Shown piece after piece: positions 35,322-45,587 of a stretch of DNA of 60,576 bases; within the stretch, counting starts at the first letter, position 1; the number at the start of each line of letters is the position of its first letter. Position numbers and translations under genes: made by a program. The stretch spans positions 1 through 60,576 of the forward strand of contig JAKEFM010000104.1 of the NCBI GenBank assembly GCA_022616055.1, given 5' to 3'. Source of the stretch: Planctomycetota bacterium (lineage in GTDB: Bacteria; Planctomycetota; UBA1135; JAKEFM01). A model generated the notes under the pieces. The model was given only the letters and a program-made list of their open reading frames with translations. It ran no database searches and was not told the origin of the DNA.

Positions 35322-35613
35322 CTGAACGTCTCGCGCCCCCTCCTCGACGCGGATTTCTCGCAACGCAGGGGCACCCTCCGTCCCGGCCGGGCCTCCCCCC
35401 TCGGCGTGGGAAGGCCTCGGCTCGCCCGTCGCGCCTCCCTCCCCCCCGGGGGAGGGGGTCCCTCCCGATCCCCAGTCCCTCCATACACCTGGGGGCCTAC
35501 TTCACGCCGCCGTCTCCTGCCGAGACCACCACGCTTCCCAGCGCCCCGACTCCCCACCCGCGAGAGACGGCTTCCGGTCTCGATCGAACGTCCTGTCCCT
35601 GATCCGGTGTGAG

Positions 35614-36345
35614 ATGCTACCCCTCGTGCACCCGAAGAACCGGCAGGCGATGGCAGCGCGCGTGGCCAGAGCGGCTGGCACCGCTCTACAACAACAAGGC
35701 TTCGTCGCCGCCATCGACGTCATGGTCGGCATCGGCTGGCTCAGCCAGAACCGTGTCCTCGAATGGCGCACGCGGCGGTTGCCGTTCCTCGAACGCGGCA
35801 TCCAGGCCAGCCCCAAGAAGATCTCGGAAGCGATGCGGTTGTTCGCGGCATGGGCACGACAAGCGGGCCTGCGCCCTTCGACCACGGAGTACGTCGCGCG
35901 CACGGCAGCTCGCGAGCGGCTGCAGTTCTCGAAGTCGGCGGAGTCCGCGATCGAGGCGGCGTGGCGTACGCACTGGGTGTCGTCGAAGCTCACCGAGGCC
36001 GAGCGCGCGCGCGTCGAAGCCAAGGCACAGAAGCCGCCCGAACTCGTCGCCAGCGAAGCGCGCCATCCGGACTGGAGGTGTCACCGCTGCGGCGGCACCG
36101 GTGCATTCCTGGTCATGGAACCGCCCGGCCCCGCCTGCCTCCCCTGTGCCGGTCTCGGCCACCTTGTGATGGTCCCCGCCGGCGACGCGCTCCTGACGCG
36201 CCGCGCTCGCGCCGCCAGCAAGCTCACCGCCGTCCTCGTGCGCTGGAGCCGGACTCGCAAGCGCTACGAGCGGATCGGCGCGCTGGTCGAGCCAACCGCG
36301 CTCGCCGCTGCGCGCACGCGCATCGAACACGAGGAGCAACCGTGA
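35614..36345 (+). CDS. Conserved-type hypothetical protein with a DnaJ-like double CxxC zinc motif
   Basis: This is 243 residues, function unknown. The N-terminal 110 residues are helical (VAAIDVMVGIGWLSQNRVLEWR, AMRLFAAWARQAGLRPSTTEY). Residues about 153-181 carry CHRCGGTGAF and CLPCAGLGHL, two CxxCxGxG-type zinc ligands as in DnaJ-like fingers. The C-terminus is basic and helical. Codon use (TTG, GCA, CAA, CGA are frequent) is milder than in the host housekeeping genes, consistent with transfer. The start at ATG 35614 is preceded only by GTGAG; ATG 35650 is an alternative. It overlaps a short ORF (TGATG) and lies inside the block bounded by the two mfd-like fragments. Confidence 0.6.
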   Translation: MLPLVHPKNRQAMAARVARAAGTALQQQGFVAAIDVMVGIGWLSQNRVLEWRTRRLPFLERGIQASPKKISEAMRLFAAWARQAGLRPSTTEYVARTAARERLQFSKSAESAIEAAWRTHWVSSKLTEAERARVEAKAQKPPELVASEARHPDWRCHRCGGTGAFLVMEPPGPACLPCAGLGHLVMVPAGDALLTRRARAASKLTAVLVRWSRTRKRYERIGALVEPTALAAARTRIEHEEQP

Positions 36346-36536
36346 TGGCGACGGTGACGATTCGGGCGCGCGACAAGTCCTCTCGATCGTTCTCACGCGT
36401 TCCCGATACGCGACGGAGGTCGGCGGCACGGTTGCCGGCGAGCCCGTGCCCGACCGGCGCACCACCCGGCCGGGCCCGCTGCTCGCGACTGCGCACCGCG
36501 CGCTACGGCCGCGACGGCATCCATCCCGGCACCTGA
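36345..36536 (+). CDS. Short ORF coupled to the preceding gene, start resembles phage tape-measure proteins
   Basis: This is 63 residues from ATG 36345, overlapping the previous stop (TGATG), with GAGGAG 9 nt upstream. The first 18 residues, MATVTIRARDKSSRSFSR, look like the usual start of phage tail tape-measure proteins. The remainder is Arg/Pro-rich and does not continue that family. It could be a truncated remnant or simply a chance ORF. It overlaps the end of the convergent membrane-protein gene by 34 bp. Confidence 0.3.
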   Translation: MATVTIRARDKSSRSFSRVPDTRRRSAARLPASPCPTGAPPGRARCSRLRTARYGRDGIHPGT

Positions 36537-37840
36537 GGCCGACGGACCTGCGTCGGCGAAGGCTGCGGTGCTGCCGGCTGCCTGGGCGGCGGCGGCGCAG
36601 ACACCCCGGGGCTCGCTGCGGCCGGCGGGGCGGTGCGCAGCACCGGCGGCGGTGTCCGCGGGGCCGCACCCGGTCGGCGGTGCCACCAGCGGCGCGCGAG
36701 CCACGCCGCGCCGAGTGCGCCACACCCGTACGCGAAGTACTCGAGGCGCACGAGGCCGAGGACGCGGTTCAGGAACTGCAGGTCCTCGCGTTCGGCGACG
36801 TGGCGCAGGCCCTGCCACAGCGAGTAGCCGACCCCCATGCCGAACGCGCCACCGAGGCACGGCGCCAGCACGAAGCCGGCGCGTCCTCGCAGCAGGGGTA
36901 TCCGCGCGGCCGCACGCGGTCGGCGCCACCGGCGACGCGCGAGCCACGCCGCGCCGAGTGCGCCACAGCCGTACGCGAAGTACTCGAGGCGCACGACGCC
37001 GAGGGCGCGGCTCAGGAACTGCAGGTCCTCGCGTTCGGCGACGTGGCGCAGGCCCTGCCACAGCGAGTAGCCGATCCCCATGCCGAACGCGCCGGCGTAG
37101 CACGGCGCCAGCACGAAGCCGGCGCGTCCTCGCAGCAGCGGCGTCGTGCACTGCAGGCTGCGCAGCGGCCGCAGCCGCAGCAGCGTGCCGAGATACACCG
37201 ACAGGCCGAGGAACAGGAGTGCCGACTGGATGCCGCCGTCGACCCCGGGCTGCAGCGTGCGCTGCGTCGCCTCGTCGGCACCCTGCACCTTCGCCATCTG
37301 CGTGTAGGCGTCATGACCGAACGCGGCCGGCAGCGGCAGCGAGCACAGCAGCGCGAGCCAGAGCATCGTGCGGAACGACGGCGCCCGGAACAGCATGCCG
37401 AGCCCCGCCGTCAGCGTCGCGAGGCCGCTCAGCAGCCACGTCGCGGTCAGCAGCGAGCGCAGGTCGAGTTCCCGTCCGGTCGCGAGTTCGCGCACCGGCG
37501 TCGCGATCAGGAACGCGCCGAGCGGCACCGTCAGCAGGCCGACGACCAGGCTCCAGAAGCGCGCGTTCGGCCGCAGCCGCACGAGCCAGAGCAGCGCGTC
37601 CTTGAGCTGGGTGGGCAGTCGGTACAGCGCGCCGCCAACGCGGCCAAGATGATGCAGCAGCGACCGCATCGCGTCAGCAACGCGGCGAAGCTGACGCGCG
37701 ATCGCCTGCCCCGCGGCAGGGATGCGCTGCAGTGGCTGCCGCAGCCACTGCTGCCTGCCGAACCAGTTCGTTGCGTCGTGCCACCGACGGCCGATCGCAG
37801 TCCGCACCTTGCTCCACTCCTTGCGCAGCCAGAGTTTCAT
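36503..37840 (-). CDS. Membrane protein with a duplicated 81-residue hydrophobic unit
   Basis: This is 445 residues from ATG 37840 (AGGAG 6 nt upstream). Residues 1-85 are basic, Trp/Arg-rich and soluble. Several helices follow (WSLVVGLLTVPLGAFLIA, LLTATWLLSGLATLTAGLGML, MLWLALLCSLPLPAAF, SALLFLGLSVYLGTLL). Next come two nearly identical units (FVLAPC..AGAFGMG.GYSLWQG then EYFAYGCGALGAAWLARR) and a Pro-rich tail. I recognise no family. Codon use differs from host core genes. It is convergent with the zinc-motif gene and lies inside the block between the mfd-like fragments. It may be an envelope or mobile-element protein; the function is unknown. Confidence 0.65.
   Translation of the reverse strand: MKLWLRKEWSKVRTAIGRRWHDATNWFGRQQWLRQPLQRIPAAGQAIARQLRRVADAMRSLLHHLGRVGGALYRLPTQLKDALLWLVRLRPNARFWSLVVGLLTVPLGAFLIATPVRELATGRELDLRSLLTATWLLSGLATLTAGLGMLFRAPSFRTMLWLALLCSLPLPAAFGHDAYTQMAKVQGADEATQRTLQPGVDGGIQSALLFLGLSVYLGTLLRLRPLRSLQCTTPLLRGRAGFVLAPCYAGAFGMGIGYSLWQGLRHVAEREDLQFLSRALGVVRLEYFAYGCGALGAAWLARRRWRRPRAAARIPLLRGRAGFVLAPCLGGAFGMGVGYSLWQGLRHVAEREDLQFLNRVLGLVRLEYFAYGCGALGAAWLARRWWHRRPGAAPRTPPPVLRTAPPAAASPGVSAPPPPRQPAAPQPSPTQVRRPQVPGWMPSRP
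36671..37141 (-). repeat. In-frame tandem duplication, period 243 bp (81 codons)
   Basis: Two copies, about 36671-36897 and 36917-37141, share more than 90% of bases by eye over most of their length. For example, GGTCCTCGCG occurs at 36781 and 37024. The repeat keeps the reading frame and doubles one membrane unit of the protein at 36503-37840. The high identity implies a recent duplication or ongoing gene conversion. Confidence 0.85.
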
Positions 37841-38287
37841 TCCGAGCTCCTGTGCTCCTCCGTCCGGCTCTGGATCGGTGGCAGCGGTCGCCGACTTGAA
37901 CATGCAGGTTGGGTCGCACCGGATAGTGCGCCGTTTCGGGCCGCGGCCGGTCCCGGGTCGGGACGATTCTCCGCCCATGGCCGCCCTCGAGCGAGCCGCA
38001 GCCCGGGGTCCTCGCCAGGCGCGGGCCGTGATCCGTCGCACCGCGTCGCGTGGCCGCGGCCCCTCCGGTCACGCGCACGGCAGGAGTAGCCTCCGCCGCT
38101 TCCCCCGAGGGCCGGGTCGAGGTCCCGTGGAACTCGCCGCTCTCGTCGCCGAGGGGGGGCCGGACCTCGGCCAGCGGGCTACGAGGCGGGCTCCCCGGCC
38201 CGGTGACGCTCTCGCAGCTCGCGGGCTCAAGTCCCGGCGAACGCCCGGCCGATGAGCCCCCGGATCTGCATCCTGGGAGGTCTAACC
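37841..38287. other. Divergent 447-bp intergenic region
   Basis: It separates the minus-strand membrane protein from the plus-strand Ig-like-domain protein. Frames are open by GC bias, but none shows a protein signature. Only the ribosome-binding sites of the flanking genes are clear, AGGAG near 37846-37850 (minus) and GGGAGG near 38275 (plus). Promoters for both genes must lie here; I cannot place them. Confidence 0.4.
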
Positions 38288-40402
38288 ATGGGGGCGTCCG
38301 CACTCCGCGTCGCGTGTCTGTTCGTCGTCGGTCTCGGGCTCTTTGCATCGCCCGTCCTGGGCCAGGCCTGCACCGCCTCGAACGGGGTCTTCCGGTTCCT
38401 GAACGACCAGTTCCCGGCGCTCAGCACGAACGGGCCCGTGTTCGTGGGCCAGCTCGTGGTCGCGAACGCGGACGGTCCCGTGACCTTCTCGGTAGACCTG
38501 GGCGGGGGCAACGATCCGCTGCCCCCCGGCCTCATCCTCGACGCGGACTCGGGCCTGATCACCGGCCTCGCGACGCAGTCCGGGAACTCCGACGTCGTCT
38601 TCGTGGCCAACGACACCACCCAGCAGATCAGCCACGCCGTCACCTTCTCCGTCAGCTCCTCGGGCGGCGGCGGCAACGGCGGCTCGGGCCTCGACAACCC
38701 CGTCTTACCGGATGGACGCGTGGGCGTCGCCTACTCGCACGCCCCGCTGGAGCTGAGCGGCGATGGTCCCACCATCTTCGGCGGCTCGGACCTGCCCCCG
38801 GGCCTGGCGCTGAACGGCGCGACCGGACAGATCACGGGCACTCCGACGTCGGCCGGCACGTTCTTCGCCAGCCTCACCGTCCACGATTTCCTGCCCGGGG
38901 AGGAGAACGTCGGCACCTCGGTCGTGCCGATCACGATCCACCCGCTCGACACGGTGGCGCCGCTCGACGACTACGACTTCGAGTTCGTCACGCAGTTCCT
39001 GAACAACGGCGAGGTGGGGACGTCGTTCTGCGACCAGTTCGACGTGCAGGGCGAGGCCGGAACGGTCGCCTTCGGCGCCTCCGGCCTTCCGGCCGGGCTC
39101 TCGCTGGAACCGACCACGGGCGCGGTGACCGGCACGCCGACCGACGCGGGCACCTTCCTGGTGACGCTCACCGCCAACGACGGCACGGGCACGATCACGA
39201 CGAATCTGTCGATGGTCATCGCCCCGGACGCGACCAGCGACTTCCATTGGAACTTCCTCGGCCTCCCCGCGGCGCTCGAGGACATGCCCTACGACCGTCA
39301 GCCCCCCATCGTGCTCACCGCGGAGGGCGCGGGCGGCTCGATCAGCTACTCGGCGGTCGGCCTGCCGGCGGGCCTCACGTACGACGCGAACTCGGGCGAG
39401 ATCTCGGGGACGCCCACCCGCCAGGGGGAGTACCCGGTCACGTTCACGGCGAGCGACGGCGTCGAGACGATCGCGCTCGACCTGACCTTCATCGTGCTGC
39501 CGGCGACGGGCGGAGACGTCTCGCGGATCGTGGTGAACTTCTGGGTCGCGCGCGCGTCGCTGAAGCTCGGCACGGACGGCGGCGAATCGTGGCGCGTGTC
39601 GGCGCTCTACAACGCCGACCGCCGCACCGGCATCCGCTTCGATCCGGCCACGGACATCTTCCGGGCGACGGTCGGCTCGCACGTGCTCCAGGTCGATCCC
39701 GGCGAGTGCACGGGCACCGTCCCGGATCAGGCCTGCTCCTTCAAGAGCCCGAGCGGCGCGATCCCGGTCGAGACCGCGCGCCTCACGCCCGACCGTCAGA
39801 CCCTCGCATGGTCGACGGGGAGCGCCAGCATCGCCGAGACCGTCCCCGGCCCCCTGTGGCAGACCGTCACGCTGGGCGACGACACCTGGAGCTTGCTCCT
39901 CCGCTTCGACCCGAAGGGCGGGTTCCGGCCCGCGCTCGCCTACGAGCGCACCGCCTTCGTGCTCTCCAAGGGCGCGGTCGCGGTGACCGGGCCGGGCCTC
40001 GACTCGGCGAAGGTCTCGCTGCTGCTCGCCGACCCCAACTTCGCCTACGAGGCCGGCGTGAGCACGTTGCGCGTCCGCATCCTCGACGGTGCGACCGTGC
40101 TGCTCGATCGCGACTTCACGGCGCTCGGTGGGATCCCGAAGACGGGCATCGACAGCCGCACCGGGAAGCCCTGGGTCTCGTTCAAGACGCTCCCCGACAC
40201 GGCGACGACGGACCGGGTCGCGCTCGCCTACTCGAGCAGCAAGGGCGCCATGAAGCTCAAGCTCTCGAACCTGGATCTGGCCGCCGTCCCCGACGGCGAG
40301 GCGCATCTCGCGTTCGAGGTCACGGTCGGCGACCGCGTCTACACCACGAACGTCACGTTCTTCGAGACGTCCGAGGGCAAGTACGGACTGGCCATCCCGT
40401 AG
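38288..40402 (+). CDS. Secreted protein with putative-Ig (He_PIG-type) repeats
   Basis: This is 704 residues from ATG 38288, set by GGGAGG 7 nt upstream and a signal peptide (LFVVGLGLFASPVLGQA). Four repeats carry the diagnostic LPPGLxLxxxTGxITGTP pattern: LPPGLILDADSGLITG, LPPGLALNGATGQITGTP, LPAGLSLEPTTGAVTGTP, LPAGLTYDANSGEISGTP. They are separated by a Gly/Ser-rich stretch near residue 130. The C-terminal 300 residues form a different beta-rich region (RIVVNFWVARASLKLG, then SLLLRFDPKGGFRPALAYE). The fold suggests adhesion or surface display. It is within the block bounded by mfd-like fragments and prefers CTG and GTG where many neighbours use CTC and GTC, suggesting different ancestry. 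Confidence 0.8.
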   Translation: MGASALRVACLFVVGLGLFASPVLGQACTASNGVFRFLNDQFPALSTNGPVFVGQLVVANADGPVTFSVDLGGGNDPLPPGLILDADSGLITGLATQSGNSDVVFVANDTTQQISHAVTFSVSSSGGGGNGGSGLDNPVLPDGRVGVAYSHAPLELSGDGPTIFGGSDLPPGLALNGATGQITGTPTSAGTFFASLTVHDFLPGEENVGTSVVPITIHPLDTVAPLDDYDFEFVTQFLNNGEVGTSFCDQFDVQGEAGTVAFGASGLPAGLSLEPTTGAVTGTPTDAGTFLVTLTANDGTGTITTNLSMVIAPDATSDFHWNFLGLPAALEDMPYDRQPPIVLTAEGAGGSISYSAVGLPAGLTYDANSGEISGTPTRQGEYPVTFTASDGVETIALDLTFIVLPATGGDVSRIVVNFWVARASLKLGTDGGESWRVSALYNADRRTGIRFDPATDIFRATVGSHVLQVDPGECTGTVPDQACSFKSPSGAIPVETARLTPDRQTLAWSTGSASIAETVPGPLWQTVTLGDDTWSLLLRFDPKGGFRPALAYERTAFVLSKGAVAVTGPGLDSAKVSLLLADPNFAYEAGVSTLRVRILDGATVLLDRDFTALGGIPKTGIDSRTGKPWVSFKTLPDTATTDRVALAYSSSKGAMKLKLSNLDLAAVPDGEAHLAFEVTVGDRVYTTNVTFFETSEGKYGLAIP

Positions 40403-40440
40403 CGAGCGCCGGTCCTCCCATCCCCTCTTCGCCCTCCACG

Positions 40441-40569
40441 CGCAGGCTCCCGCCGCGGCACGCCTCTCCCGAGGCGGCCCTCGCGCGGCTCAAAGAGGCG
40501 CTCCTCCAGGTCGGAGGAACGCGCGCATCGGAGTCGCCGCCTCGTCCGGCGCGCGCGAGGAGGGAGTAG
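40441..40569 (+). pseudogene. Fragment resembling the mfd 3' terminus (part 2)
   Basis: In frame, this reads [20 protein letters not shown] and ends [12 protein letters not shown]. It matches the true mfd end ([20 protein letters not shown], ending TARVTRG-stop; 33674-33797). The first 20 residues are almost identical, and a shared GTAGGC follows at the stop. It has no start or upstream mfd sequence of its own. With the 35188 fragment it would make up most of the last 100 codons of mfd, lacking about 56 bp between them. Confidence 0.75.
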
Positions 40570-40658
40570 GCTCGGAGGAATCGCTCGGGGAGGCCGTGCG
40601 CGCGAGCGGCGGCTTGCGGACCCGATCGACGACGGGAATGCTCCGCGGCGGAGTTCTC

Positions 40659-41801
40659 ATGCGCCGCCTCCCCTTTCCTGTGCCGGTCCTGCTCGTCGTG
40701 TCGACCGGTTGCTCGAGCGTCGTCCACAGGCCCGAGGTCGCCGCCTTGGTCGCGCAGGTCGACGAGGGGCGGCTCCGGGAGCATGTCGAGGCGCTGGGGC
40801 GCATCGGCCCCCGCCCGCGCGGGGAAGAAGCCGCCACCCGCGAAACGGTCGCCTATCTGACCCGGACGTTGAGCGCGATGGGCTACCGGGTCCGCGAGGA
40901 GCCGTTCGAAACGGGGAGCGCCGGCATGTTCGTCGCCCAGGTCCGGCCGTCCGCCGACCCGAACGCTGCGGCGCAGGAGCGTGTCCTGCCCGGCGACCTC
41001 GCCAACGCCGGACCCCTGGCGATCGGCGCGGCGACCGCCCGGATGAAGGCCGAGGGGTGGGACGTAATCGGCTACACGCTCCGCGCAGCGCCGAAGGGCC
41101 CGGCGGTGGTGGTACCGAACGTCCTCGCCGAGCGGACGGGCACGCTGGAGCCGCAGCGCGTGATCGAGATCGGCGCCCACTACGACACCGTCCCCTACAG
41201 CCCGGGCGCGGACGACAACTCGAGCGGCGTGGCGGCGGTGCTGGAGGTGGCGCGCGTCCTCGCCGACTCCCGGCCGCGCAAGACGATCCGGTTCTGCTTC
41301 TTCGGATCCGAGGAGGTCCGGCTCCTCGGGAGCGCGGCGCACGTCGAGGCGATCCGGCGCGAGGGCTCGCGGGTCGTGGAAGGCCTCCTCAACCTCGACG
41401 GCGTCGGCGTCGCGACGGACGCGCCGGACTCGCAGCAGGCTCCCATCCGCATCCCCCTGATCACCTGGCTTCCGAGCACCGGCAACTTCATCGCCGTCGT
41501 CGGCAACGGGTCGTCGGGCTGGCTCGGGAACCTCTTCGAGGACGCGGCCGACGTCTACGTGCCGGAGCTTCCCTACTACAGCGCGAATCGCCTCGGCGGG
41601 ATGCTCGAGGTCTCGCGACACAGCGACCACGCGAAGTACTGGGACGCCGGCTACCCGGCGATCCTGCTCTCCGACACGAGCGCGATGCGGCACGACCGGT
41701 ATCACCAGCCGTCGGACACGCCGGGCACGTTGAACTACACGTTCCTGCGGCAGGTCGCGCAGGCCGCGGCGGCCACGATGTTGGAGTGGGCCGAGCGCTG
41801 A
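40659..41801 (+). CDS. Lipoprotein M28-family zinc peptidase
   Basis: This is 380 residues from ATG 40659 (GGAG 5 nt upstream). The N-terminus is a lipoprotein signal with lipobox [10 protein letters not shown], so the protein is tethered to a membrane. M28 metal ligands are visible: GAHYDTV (about 170, His/Asp), [11 protein letters not shown] (bridging Asp), [12 protein letters not shown] (catalytic Glu and ligand), LNLDGVG (Asp) and YHQPSDTP (C-terminal His). The family removes N-terminal amino acids or trims peptides in the periplasm or at the surface. It follows the second mfd-like fragment by about 90 bp, so it marks the right side of that block. Confidence 0.9.
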   Translation: MRRLPFPVPVLLVVSTGCSSVVHRPEVAALVAQVDEGRLREHVEALGRIGPRPRGEEAATRETVAYLTRTLSAMGYRVREEPFETGSAGMFVAQVRPSADPNAAAQERVLPGDLANAGPLAIGAATARMKAEGWDVIGYTLRAAPKGPAVVVPNVLAERTGTLEPQRVIEIGAHYDTVPYSPGADDNSSGVAAVLEVARVLADSRPRKTIRFCFFGSEEVRLLGSAAHVEAIRREGSRVVEGLLNLDGVGVATDAPDSQQAPIRIPLITWLPSTGNFIAVVGNGSSGWLGNLFEDAADVYVPELPYYSANRLGGMLEVSRHSDHAKYWDAGYPAILLSDTSAMRHDRYHQPSDTPGTLNYTFLRQVAQAAAATMLEWAER

Positions 41802-42008
41802 ACCGCAAGGGTGGCGCTCCAAGGGGAGGGATGCGGCCGGGTCCTGACCGACCCAGCCGCAACGTCGCTCCATCGGGGCGCACACCTTCCGCTCGGCGAG
41901 TCGAGCCTCCGGGACGCCCTTCCCCATGGCCGCTCCGATCCCGAAGGGCGGGCGCGGCGGACGATGGGAACCGTGCAGCGGGGCGCCTCCCCTTCGCGCC
42001 TGAGTTCG

Positions 42009-42023
42009 CCCCCCGATGGGGGG
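42009..42023 (+). promoter_or_regulatory. GC hairpin upstream of the sigma-54 activator gene
   Basis: CCCCCC (42009-42014) pairs with GGGGGG (42018-42023) around a GAT loop, 26 nt before the likely start codon. It could affect translation or end upstream transcription. Such G/C runs also arise by chance in this genome. Confidence 0.3.
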
Positions 42024-42049
42024 TATCATGCTCGACTCGACCCGCTCCC

Positions 42050-43957
<1,908 letters not shown>

Positions 43958-44143
43958 ATCCCGGGGCGGGTCGCGTCACCCGCGCAACGCTCGCTCGGCC
44001 CGACGGCCGCGCGAACCCACGAAGGCTCGAGGGGCCCACGAGGGTTCGTGGGCGGAGTCCCGCCAGATCGGGCGGGGACAGGGGGGAACCGAGGCTTCCC
44101 GAGACGGCACGGACCTTGAACTTCCCCCGCGGCGAGAAGTCCC

Positions 44144-44407
44144 GTGCTCCGCATCACCGAATCCACGAAGAACGGCCAGGCTTGGCTCGAGCTGGAGGGT
44201 CGCCTGGTCGGTCCGTGGGTCGAGGTGTGCCGCGGGGTCTGCGCGCGAGCGAGCGCGCTCGGGCCCGGGCCGGCCCTCGACGTGAGGGAAGTGCGCTTCG
44301 CCGACGCGGCGGGCGTGCGCTTCCTGAGGGAGATGGACGCCGCGGGGCGGATCGCCGCGACCTCGAGCTTCCTCCTCGAACTCCTGCGCTCGGAGGACCG
44401 GACATGA
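44144..44407 (+). CDS. STAS-domain-like small protein (anti-anti-sigma type), phosphorylation site absent
   Basis: This is 87 residues from GTG 44144 with GAGAAG just upstream. The pattern (WLELEGRLVGPWVEVCRGVC, ALDVREVRFADAAGVRFLREM, ATSSFLLELL) fits the STAS fold of anti-sigma-factor antagonists. In those proteins a Ser in D-S/T-S-G is phosphorylated; here the site reads DAAG (54-57), so this control is not possible. The stop overlaps the start of the following sigma-factor gene (ATGA), implying coupled translation and a shared regulatory role. Confidence 0.6.
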   Translation: MLRITESTKNGQAWLELEGRLVGPWVEVCRGVCARASALGPGPALDVREVRFADAAGVRFLREMDAAGRIAATSSFLLELLRSEDRT

Positions 44408-45000
44408 TCCTCGAACCGAGACCCTCTCCTCGTTTCTCCCTCGATCCTCCGGCCTCCGAAGCCGGGTCGGAACGCGACCGCGAGGAGCTCGTCCGGCGGC
44501 ACGCGGGCGCGCTCCTCGAGTTCGCCTGCCGGCTGCTCGGCGACGCTCGCGCCGCCGTCGAGGCGACGCAGGCCGCGTTCCTCGCAGCGCTCCAGGAGCC
44601 CGAGGAACCGTCGTTCGCGCGCGACCAGCTCCGGGACCTGAAGCGGCGGCTCGTGGAGCGGGCGCGCGGGAGACTCGCGGGCGACCCGGGCAGCCCCGCG
44701 ATCGAGGCGCTCCTCCCGACATTCGACGCGACCGGGCGGCGCCTGGGCGCGCCCGCGCGGCAGTGGATGGAGGAGGACGACGAGACTCTCCGGAGGTCCA
44801 CGCGCCGCTGCATCGACGAGGTGCCCGAGCCCTACCGGGCGGCGCTCTTCCTGTGCGACGTGGAGGGGCTCTCGGTCCACGACTGCGCCGCGTGGCTCGG
44901 ACTGTCCGTCCAGGCCGCCCGCGACGCGCGGCACCGCGCGCGCCAGGCCCTGCTCGCGCTCCTCGAGGGAAGCGCCGCGCTCTCCGGCGGATCCCGCTGA
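44404..45000 (+). CDS. ECF-type sigma-70 family factor (atypical region 2)
   Basis: This is 198 residues from ATG 44404 with GGAGG about 7 nt upstream. Region 2 is recognisable but worn (ELVRRHAGALLEFACRLLGD, ATQAAFLAAL); the usual Trp and basic promoter-melting stretch after it is missing. Region 4 is good: VPEPYRAALFLCDVEGLSVHDCAAWLGLS followed by QAARDARHRARQALLALL. ECF factors redirect RNA polymerase to stress or envelope genes. The gene partner is a STAS-like protein rather than a membrane anti-sigma factor. It may be functional, or a factor whose -10 recognition has drifted. Confidence 0.75.
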   Translation: MILEPRPSPRFSLDPPASEAGSERDREELVRRHAGALLEFACRLLGDARAAVEATQAAFLAALQEPEEPSFARDQLRDLKRRLVERARGRLAGDPGSPAIEALLPTFDATGRRLGAPARQWMEEDDETLRRSTRRCIDEVPEPYRAALFLCDVEGLSVHDCAAWLGLSVQAARDARHRARQALLALLEGSAALSGGSR

Positions 45001-45081
45001 AGGCGGTCGCCGGGGAGGAGGGCCTCTCCCCGGAACGGGGGGGCGGTAGACTCGGGGCTCCCTAGGAGCATCGGAGCCACC

Positions 45082-45579
45082 ATGCGGACGTTCCCCCTCC
45101 GCTGCATCGTCGCGCTCGCCGCGTTCGGCGCTCCGGCCGCCGCGCAGTCCCCCGCCGACGCCGTCGGATTCCACTGGGTCGGCGCCGCCGGCAACACGGC
45201 GGGGCCGTTCTGCTGGGGGTTCCAGTGCGCGCCCGACGCGACGACGGTATCGCCGGGGGAGTCGGCGACCCTCCTCGTGCGCGGGGACCCCTACGCGGTC
45301 TTCGTGATCGGCCTCTCCGCGACGGCGACGTCGTGCATCCCGATCCCGGGTATCTCCCACTCCCTGGTCCTCGACCTCCCGATCTACGTCGCGTTCACGG
45401 GAACGCTGGATCAGCTGAGCCCGATCCTCTCCTGTCCGAGCGGCGAGAAGACGATCCCCATCCCCTTCCCGACGAGCGCGATTCCGGGGACGTCCCTCGC
45501 CATCCAGGCGATCGTGCTTCCCGTGAGCGGCTTCGCCCCGCCCTCCTTGACCCAGGCGATCGTCCTCACCGTCGTCTGA
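45082..45579 (+). CDS. Small secreted protein of unknown function
   Basis: This is 165 residues with GGAG 5-6 nt before the ATG and a signal peptide ending APAAAQ. The mature part is a beta-rich domain (ESATLLVRGDPYAVFVIGLS, KTIPIPFPTSAIPGTSLAIQAIV) with four cysteines in two likely pairs. It resembles the shared C-terminal module of other secreted proteins here (…IPIPFP…G…Q…LTQAIVLTV). No catalytic motif is seen. It ends 8 nt before the DNA-alkylation-repair-like gene, so they may be co-transcribed. Confidence 0.65.
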   Translation: MRTFPLRCIVALAAFGAPAAAQSPADAVGFHWVGAAGNTAGPFCWGFQCAPDATTVSPGESATLLVRGDPYAVFVIGLSATATSCIPIPGISHSLVLDLPIYVAFTGTLDQLSPILSCPSGEKTIPIPFPTSAIPGTSLAIQAIVLPVSGFAPPSLTQAIVLTVV

Positions 45580-45587
45580 AGTGGTCC

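Noticed and set aside
33798..40658. Calling a prophage or integrative conjugative element
   Set aside because: No integrase, recombinase, relaxase, capsid or terminase gene is visible. Only the mfd-like fragments and the composition point to insertion.
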